DNA of 64,000 nucleotides from Colwellia ponticola. Its GTDB lineage: Bacteria; Pseudomonadota; Gammaproteobacteria; Enterobacterales; Alteromonadaceae. A program made the translations under genes and the position numbers. Location: assembly GCF_005885605.1 (NCBI RefSeq), contig NZ_SZVP01000016.1, forward strand, positions 1 through 64,000, given 5' to 3'. Under the pieces are notes generated by a model, which was not told the DNA's origin, did no database searches, and saw only the letters and a list, made by a program, of their open reading frames with translations. Each line of letters opens with the position of its first letter. Position 1 is the first letter of the stretch. This document shows, in pieces, positions 57,758-64,000 of this stretch.

Positions 57758-58704
57758 TAATTTAATTGTCCATCTGTAATTTGTTCTTGCTCCGCACCAA
57801 CCATTGCTAGCATCCACTCTCTAAAAGCGATAATTTTACCAATATCTTTTTGATTTTCACGACAAACAATAAAATACGCGTTATTACTCACTAAAACATC
57901 GTTAAAAGGACAAACCAAACGTCCAGAATCAATATCAGGCTTAGCTAAGACACTGTAAGCCAACGCAACACCTTGACCATGTAAAGCCGCTTGCAAAACC
58001 ATGGTTGAATGACTAAAAATAGGCCCATGATTAACATTGGCGCCTTTAACCCCGACTTGTTTAAACCAACGCTTCCAGTCTTTACGTGAGGTATCATGCA
58101 GTAGCGTATGCTCAGACAAATCGGCCAATGATAGTAACGGTGGTTTACCGTTAGCGGCATTTTCTTGTAGTAATAAGGGGGAGCAAACGGGAATTAAGTA
58201 TTCGGTATGTAACTTATCCGCATGAATATTTGGCCAACGACCTCGTCCATAATAAATGGCAATATCGACATCTTCAGTAAGAAAATTTTCCGCTTGGTCG
58301 ACTGCTTTGATCCTAACATCAATATCCTGATGTAACGAACTAAAGGTGGTCAACCTTGGCACAAGCCATTGAATAGCAAAGCTAGCTTGTGAACTCACCG
58401 TTATCGCCCCCTTAGCTCCTCTTGCGAGCAGACGCTCAGTGGCATCATGTAGTGAGGTGAAAATATCCTTAATATCTAAATAATACGACTGCCCGTCTTC
58501 GGTCAGTAATAACGAGCGATTTTTTCGCATAAATAATTTAATGCCTAAATGCTCTTCTAATAATTTTATTTGATGACTTATTGCCGCTTGTGTAACAAAA
58601 AGCTCTGCTGCTGCTCGGGTAAAACTAAGCTGCCTTGCCGATGCTTCAAATGCTCTCAAGGCATTTAGTGGTGGTAGTCTTTTAGCCAAAATACGCCTTA
58701 ACAT
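57757..58704 (-). CDS. gcvA: Glycine cleavage regulator GcvA
   Basis: GcvA is a LysR-type regulator of glycine cleavage genes and, in enterics, of the small RNA gcvB. The 315-residue protein matches E. coli GcvA: KRLPPLNALRAFEASARQLS, winged-helix core TQAAISHQIKLLE, NRSLLLTEDGQSYYLDIK and GRLVCPFNDVLVSNNA. The frame opens at ATG 58704, but TTG at 58689 has AAGG six bases upstream and aligns with the E. coli start, so it may be the real one. The gene overlaps the downstream hydrolase gene. Confidence 0.95.
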   Translation of the reverse strand: MLRRILAKRLPPLNALRAFEASARQLSFTRAAAELFVTQAAISHQIKLLEEHLGIKLFMRKNRSLLLTEDGQSYYLDIKDIFTSLHDATERLLARGAKGAITVSSQASFAIQWLVPRLTTFSSLHQDIDVRIKAVDQAENFLTEDVDIAIYYGRGRWPNIHADKLHTEYLIPVCSPLLLQENAANGKPPLLSLADLSEHTLLHDTSRKDWKRWFKQVGVKGANVNHGPIFSHSTMVLQAALHGQGVALAYSVLAKPDIDSGRLVCPFNDVLVSNNAYFIVCRENQKDIGKIIAFREWMLAMVGAEQEQITDGQLN

Positions 58705-58839
58705 GTTTAATAAAATGCAAAATATGCGGTTATTCTCTGCATAAAAACCCTTAAACTAAGCATAACAATTAATCATTAGTTATTCTAATGAATAGCATTA
58801 ATTTAAGTCGGTTTTATTTTTTATCAACTGGGGTAGTAT

Positions 58840-58926
58840 GCGCGCTGTAGATGAAGGACATCATCTCAATGTTTTATGTAATCAAAGTATAGCTTATGTT
58901 CCCAACCCATAAGCTATCGCTTTTTT
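58840..58926 (+). ncRNA. Candidate small RNA divergent from gcvA
   Basis: A compact, orphan transcript-like unit: hairpin AGATGA / TCATCT (58849-58866), an AU-rich single-stranded stretch suited to Hfq, and a strong terminator with a 10-bp perfect stem, ATAGCTTATG / CATAAGCTAT, and six T (58889-58926). No plus-strand gene precedes it; gcvA is divergent. The place is that of gcvB in enterics, but the GU-rich gcvB signature is missing. A possible -10 is TAGTAT (58834-58839) with a poor -35. It could instead be a 5' leader with premature termination for the gene at 59004. Confidence 0.42.
58889..58926 (+). terminator. Intrinsic terminator upstream of the 59004 gene
   Basis: A perfect 10-bp stem, loop TTCCCAACC, then CGC and six T on the plus strand. 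It lies 78 bases before the next start codon. Confidence 0.85.
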
Positions 58927-59003
58927 AAAAGTAAAACCAGCATGAGAAAAGGTCCTAATACATCTATATGAAATTAATTTAGAGAATATTTAGGACAAAT
59001 AAC

Positions 59004-59291
59004 ATGAAGCATTGCATTAAAAAAACGCACTTACTTATAACACTATTAGCCTGCTCTTTATTGAGTACTTCGGCAATATCTGCTGTACCTAAAGCCGTAC
59101 TTGTTAAAGTAGATCCGGTTAACCCTGGGCAATTTATTGATATTGCTCATAACCATTTAAAGACATCTTTAGTCACAGCTAACATATTATTTATAAAACC
59201 ATCAACAGACAGCACTATTGTTGAACAAAAGAAATTGGCTAATAAAAATAAGCCTATGACCTTAACGAATAACAGCGTAGTTGCTCAATAA
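59004..59291 (+). CDS. Small exported protein of unknown function
   Basis: Not recognised. The 95-residue product has a clear Sec signal (KKTHLLITLLACSLLS, cleavage likely after AISA) and leaves a mature part of about 67 residues with no cysteine, so it is not a lipoprotein at that site. The C-terminus is Lys/Asn-rich. It is preceded by a terminator-bearing leader region and followed by a strong terminator, so it is a single-gene unit. Confidence 0.65.
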   Translation: MKHCIKKTHLLITLLACSLLSTSAISAVPKAVLVKVDPVNPGQFIDIAHNHLKTSLVTANILFIKPSTDSTIVEQKKLANKNKPMTLTNNSVVAQ

Positions 59292-59375
59292 CCCGCTTGA
59301 GTTGTGCGGTATCAGTAAGCGACAACTATTGCTTAATCAACATGATAATGATCCGATCTAAATAAGGTTAAAGCT

Positions 59376-59403
59376 AAAAAAGGTGTCCTCAGACACCTTT
59401 TTA
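59376..59403. terminator. Bidirectional intrinsic terminator
   Basis: AAAAAAGGTGTC / GACACCTTTTT with a four-base loop lies between the convergent small exported protein gene and kdsA. Confidence 0.88.
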
Positions 59404-59445
59404 TTACCTCAGTAAATAGAACAACGCTAAACGCAAGTGACGAAG

Positions 59446-60309
<864 letters not shown>

Positions 60310-60359
60310 TTAAAAAAATATGTTTATTTTCAGCTCTATTGCAAAAAAACTATTACTCT

Positions 60360-61622
60360 CTAGCTACCGATGATACGTAATAGTTGACCACACATCCAAG
60401 CCATGTAAGTACCTAGAGCATAGCCTAATACCGCCAGCAAAACACCGACAGGTGCTAATGACGGATGAAATGCCGAAGCAATGACAGGCGCAGAAGCTGC
60501 GCCACCAATATTAGCTTTACTACCTACGGCTAAATAAAAAATAGGGGCTTTAATCAACCGACCAACAGCAAACAATAAAATAACGTGTATTGCCATCCAA
60601 ATTAAGCCAATAACTACGTACTTAGGTGCTTGTGCTATTTGAGTAATATCCATATGCAAGCCTATGGTAGCGACTAAAATATATAAAAAACTACTGCCTA
60701 CTTTTGAGGCTCCAACAGACTCAAGTTGTCTCGCTTTGGTAAAAGATAAGCTCAAGCCAATAGTGGTCACTAAAACGATGATCCAAAATAATTTACTGTG
60801 TAAACTAAATTTTTTCAGTTCAGGAAAATTTTGTTGGAAAAAAGGCACGAGTAAATCAGCAGCAAAATGAGCCAAACCTGCTGCACCAAAGGCAATGGCG
60901 ATAATCAACATAAAGTCTTTTAGATCTGGTGTGCGTTTATGCGCTTTTTCAAACGATTCAACATCAGCAATAAGTTTATCAATTGCCGAAGTATCTGCGC
61001 CACTTTTAGCATCAATCGCTTTATGGTTCGCGGCAATATATAACAAACATGCCATCCAAAGGTTAGCCACTACAATATCAACGGTAACCATAATGGTAAA
61101 TATTTTACCATCGGCCAGATAAATCTCTTTCATCGCTAGCATATTAGCGCCGCCGCCAATCCAACTACCAGCCAAAGCCGCCATACCACGCCAAACCGCT
61201 TCAGGACCACTAACACCAATAAGTTCAGGCCAAATAACAGAAACAATGAGTAACGCAATAGGTCCGCCAATAACCACACCAACGGTACCTGTTAGAAACA
61301 TAATAATGGCTTTACTGCCAAGCCCTGCAATGGCTTTTATATCAATGCTTAGCGTTAACAGTACTAAACAAGCTGGTAACAAAAAGTATTTTGCGACGTC
61401 GTCAACTTGGCTAAATTGCGCGCTAACGATGCCAAAGGTATTTAATAAAGAAGGTAGTAAATAACACATTAATAATGCCGGGACGTATTTATAAAATGTC
61501 CGACACACATTATTTTTACTATTAGACGTATAAAAAACAAAACCAAGAATAAGCGCTAAAAGGCCTAAGACGACCGCGTCATTGGTAATAAGTGGTGCAG
61601 CTATAACAATATTTTCTTGCAT
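60360..61622 (-). CDS. DUF819 family membrane protein
   Basis: A 420-residue inner-membrane protein of the DUF819 family (related to YjcL), likely a transporter of unknown substrate. About eleven hydrophobic helices are visible, with conserved GSWIGGGANMLAMKE and AVGSKANIGGAASAPVIASA, internally repeated Gly-rich loops that suggest a two-fold repeat. A cytoplasmic loop with KAHKRTPDLKD lies mid-protein. It lies between sirB1 and kdsA, about 70 bases from kdsA, on the same strand. Confidence 0.88.
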   Translation of the reverse strand: MQENIVIAAPLITNDAVVLGLLALILGFVFYTSNSKNNVCRTFYKYVPALLMCYLLPSLLNTFGIVSAQFSQVDDVAKYFLLPACLVLLTLSIDIKAIAGLGSKAIIMFLTGTVGVVIGGPIALLIVSVIWPELIGVSGPEAVWRGMAALAGSWIGGGANMLAMKEIYLADGKIFTIMVTVDIVVANLWMACLLYIAANHKAIDAKSGADTSAIDKLIADVESFEKAHKRTPDLKDFMLIIAIAFGAAGLAHFAADLLVPFFQQNFPELKKFSLHSKLFWIIVLVTTIGLSLSFTKARQLESVGASKVGSSFLYILVATIGLHMDITQIAQAPKYVVIGLIWMAIHVILLFAVGRLIKAPIFYLAVGSKANIGGAASAPVIASAFHPSLAPVGVLLAVLGYALGTYMAWMCGQLLRIIGS

Positions 61623-61706
61623 CAGGTTACCTTTTTTTATTTTTTATCTTTTATCTTTTATCATAACGCTTAATAGCTTTTATCACTTTATAGAAGCTAA
61701 TTAACA

Positions 61707-62528
61707 TTAATGTAATACGTTATTATCAATATCTATTTGTTCAAGCTGAATTTTTAATATTTGTGCGGCAGGATCTTTCGGGCACTGCTCTACAAAGTAG
61801 CGATAATCATCTACCGCGACTTTAAAGCAATCAAGTTGGTGTAGTAAAAAACCACGATCTCTACGTTGTAATGGATCGTCCGGGGTAAGCGACAAGATAA
61901 TATCAACACAAGTCAGCGCTTTATCAAACGCTTGCTCATGAATCAAAATATTCTTCAGGGCCGATAGGTGTTCAACAAGTGCAACATTATCATCAATCGT
62001 TTGTAACCCTTGCTCACTGGGATCACCCTCTAGTTCATCTAAGCGTATGTCTAGTTCAGTCCAATCAAGTGACTCCCCAGTAACGGGATCAAAAATAATC
62101 GCGTACTGTTCATCACAGCATAAGCGCAACATAATTTTAGTAGGAATAAAGAGTAAATCTGTATCAAAACCGCAAGCAGTAATTATTTCTGCGACCAATG
62201 CTGCTTTGATAATAGGTGACATAGCTCGCTGATTTAAGCCTATCGCTACTTTATACGCTGAAATAGGCCAATGGGTCTGATAGCTATCAATAAACAAGTG
62301 CTGAAAATACAATTCATTAAGCAGCACCTCCGCTTTTTCTAATGGCGACTCAATTTCATTAATCATGGCTGCACATTGACTGATAATGACTTCTAAACTA
62401 TCTAAAGAGGTATCAACTTTCTCATTCACTTGCACGCCATCGGCGAAAATATGTTCTTCAATTAAGATAAGCTTTTGCAGCAAATCTTTATCGACTGACT
62501 TTAATTCTGATAAAAATAATTCATTCAT
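61707..62528 (-). CDS. sirB1: SirB1 family protein
   Basis: A 273-residue protein with an N-terminal transglutaminase-like domain of the SirB1 type (LEKAEVLLNELYFQHLF, WPISAYKVAIGLNQRAMSP) and C-terminal TPR-like helices (VEHLSALKNILIHEQAFDKA, CPKDPAAQILKIQLEQID). Sequence is divergent from E. coli SirB1; the catalytic Cys expected near the domain start is not evident, so enzymatic activity is doubtful. It is next to sirB2 on the same strand. Confidence 0.88.
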   Translation of the reverse strand: MNELFLSELKSVDKDLLQKLILIEEHIFADGVQVNEKVDTSLDSLEVIISQCAAMINEIESPLEKAEVLLNELYFQHLFIDSYQTHWPISAYKVAIGLNQRAMSPIIKAALVAEIITACGFDTDLLFIPTKIMLRLCCDEQYAIIFDPVTGESLDWTELDIRLDELEGDPSEQGLQTIDDNVALVEHLSALKNILIHEQAFDKALTCVDIILSLTPDDPLQRRDRGFLLHQLDCFKVAVDDYRYFVEQCPKDPAAQILKIQLEQIDIDNNVLH

Positions 62529-62589
62529 AACGAGTTAGTTAATTAATCCCATCTATTGTATGTTTAACTAATAAAAACAGTTGCTCTGT

Positions 62590-62955
62590 CTAAACAAACA
62601 GTATTGCTTCACGGGTCATGGCTAAGCGTATTACCAACATAACCCAGCCCATAGCGCCTAAATAGCCGAGGATTTGCATTGGCTTATTACGGGCTAATTT
62701 TAAGGTGTAGTAACCGGTAAAAATATAAGCAAATAATGCTAATATTTTTTCCGCTAACCATAGCTGCTCTATTGGATTTATACTCAGTTTTACTGCCAGA
62801 ACAACACCTATGATAAGCAAAAAAGTATCTATCACATGAGGACTGATTTTTAACCATTTAGCGTCAAGTTTTTTTGAAGCGATAAAAGTTAAAATAAAGC
62901 GATAGGTGAATAAAGCAATACTCAGTACCGCAAGCGTTATATGTAAATGTTTCAA
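62590..62955 (-). CDS. sirB2: SirB2 family membrane protein
   Basis: A 121-residue inner-membrane protein with four helices and the SirB2 pattern: KHLHITLAVLSIALFTYRF, KISPHVIDTFLLIIGV and GYYTLKLARNKPMQILGYLG. Function is unknown. It lies between prmC (about 210 bases upstream) and sirB1 (61 bases downstream), the order found across gammaproteobacteria. An inverted repeat, ATCATTGG / CCAATGAT, at 62974-62999 just upstream may be part of its promoter. Confidence 0.92.
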   Translation of the reverse strand: MKHLHITLAVLSIALFTYRFILTFIASKKLDAKWLKISPHVIDTFLLIIGVVLAVKLSINPIEQLWLAEKILALFAYIFTGYYTLKLARNKPMQILGYLGAMGWVMLVIRLAMTREAILFV

Positions 62956-63164
62956 CGTTATTCCTTTGTATTAATCATTGGGGTAAATAAGCCAATGATG
63001 AGTTAAATTTTTTGCCTAGTGTAACGACTTTACCTAAAAAAAGCTGTAGCGATTTTAGCCTATTAAACGTTATAAAGTATTGTTACTGTAAAGGGATTCT
63101 TTCACTACACTACCTTTGACAAATGACCTTTTGCGAGGGTAGCTTTTGTGAAGGGAGCTCTAGC

Positions 63165-64000
63165 TTAGTTAGCTATTTTGTAGGTAGCCCAGGTAATACG
63201 ATCATGACCATTAAAGTCTTTGACTGTTTGTGCATTAGCATAACCTAAAGTGGTTAACAGTTTTCGTACCCCTTCAGCTTGCTCAAAGCCATGTTCAAAA
63301 AAAAGTGCGCCTTGGCTACTGAGAAAGCCTCTGGCTTGTTGTGCTATATGTTTAATATCACCAAAACCTTGCTCATCGGCAACTAAGGCTGATTCAGGTT
63401 CATAACGTACATCGCCTTCATGTAAGTGTTTATCTAACACATCGATATAAGGTGGATTGGAGACAATAACATCATAAGTACGCTCATTAACCGCACTAAA
63501 CCAATTACTGTGAAAAATATTGACCTGACTTAACCCTAAGTCAACAGCGTTTTGCTTCGCTAATGCTACGGCATCATGGCTAAAATCAACCGCGTCAATT
63601 GTCCAGTGTGGCTGCTCTGATGCCAACGCTAAGGCAATAGCGCCAGTGCCTGTACCAAGGTCTAAGCAATGTAAGGTGTTATGTTGAGCAAAATGCTCGA
63701 GTACTAACTCAACTAACACTTCAGTGTCTGGACGTGGAATAAGCGTTGCTGGTGAAACCCGAAACGGCAATGACCAAAACTCTTGTACCCCAACAATATA
63801 AGCAATAGGCTCGCCAGCTATACGTCTTTGTAATAAGTCGAGGTAATGTTGAACGTTTGTTTTAGGTAACGTTTTTTCAGGCCAAGTTAAGAGGTAGCTG
63901 CGCGCCTTATCAAGCACAAATCCCAACAGGATTTGTGCATCAAGCTTAGCACTATCTGAACGCTGAGCTAATTGCTGCTGACCATAGTTTATTAAGCCTG
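63165..64000 (-). CDS. prmC: Release factor glutamine methyltransferase PrmC, 5' end outside window
   Basis: PrmC (HemK) methylates the Gln of the GGQ motif in peptide release factors. The frame stays open to the right edge, reading GLINYGQQQLAQRSD, then SAKLDAQILLGFVLDKARSY, so the true start lies beyond 64000; about the first 10 residues are missing. The visible part has the helical N-terminal domain, ATLIPRPDTEVLVE, the cofactor site CLDLGTGTGAIALALA and the catalytic NPPY in VIVSNPPYID. The usual partner prfA would be further right. Confidence 0.95.
   Translation of the reverse strand, partial: GLINYGQQQLAQRSDSAKLDAQILLGFVLDKARSYLLTWPEKTLPKTNVQHYLDLLQRRIAGEPIAYIVGVQEFWSLPFRVSPATLIPRPDTEVLVELVLEHFAQHNTLHCLDLGTGTGAIALALASEQPHWTIDAVDFSHDAVALAKQNAVDLGLSQVNIFHSNWFSAVNERTYDVIVSNPPYIDVLDKHLHEGDVRYEPESALVADEQGFGDIKHIAQQARGFLSSQGALFFEHGFEQAEGVRKLLTTLGYANAQTVKDFNGHDRITWATYKIAN

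Noticed and set aside
58705-58926. True gcvB homologue
   Set aside because: Position fits, but the GU-rich regulatory element and the gcvB terminator sequence are absent; only an unnamed candidate RNA is reported.

Overview
The window is AT-rich gammaproteobacterial chromosome. Gene content and order (zipA-ligA locus, lolCDE, motY, fadR-nhaD-dsbB, an unfused trpE/trpG with trpD-trpCF-trpBA operon, the syd/queF and ppnN/xni neighbourhoods, prmC-sirB2-sirB1-kdsA) fit a marine Alteromonadales bacterium, most likely Colwellia or a close relative. That assignment is inferred from protein similarity and synteny recalled from memory; no search was run.

Layout. 1-101: right end of an IS21-type element. 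950-3376: a complete but divergent NAD-dependent DNA ligase gene beside a decayed 5' fragment of ordinary ligA, at the normal ligA place downstream of zipA. 3571-12560: zipA, cysZ, a lipoprotein, an M1 aminopeptidase, motY, rnt, a 2-Cys peroxiredoxin, grxD and sodB, followed by a candidate small RNA. 13077-19395: lolCDE, a PilZ-like protein, beta carbonic anhydrase and hppD. 20051-24868: the prkA-yeaH-spoVR stress operon. 24948-34369: fadR/nhaD/dsbB, ycgN, a lytic transglycosylase, ycgL, rnd, rluB, yciO and rnm. 34618-42090: the trp operon, preceded by two Trp-rich leader peptides and an attenuator.

The most notable element is the ORF-free stretch 42194-43000. On the minus strand it carries 27 GGA triplets and none on the other strand, several in the loops of perfect hairpins. 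It ends in a strong intrinsic terminator and has a perfect 18-bp GacA/UvrY-type palindrome about 155 bp upstream of the probable start. I read it as an unusually long CsrB/Rsm-family RNA that titrates CsrA. It lies just downstream of a CHASE-PAS-GGDEF-EAL signalling gene.

43029-64000: c-di-GMP enzymes, two DUF3192 paralogues, syd, queF, ppnN, xni, an NAD-type isocitrate dehydrogenase, rlmM, ygdD, a hydrolase, gcvA (with a candidate small RNA divergent from it, where gcvB lies in enterics), kdsA, a DUF819 membrane protein, sirB1, sirB2, and prmC cut by the window edge. I saw no rRNA, intact tRNA, prophage or CRISPR array.
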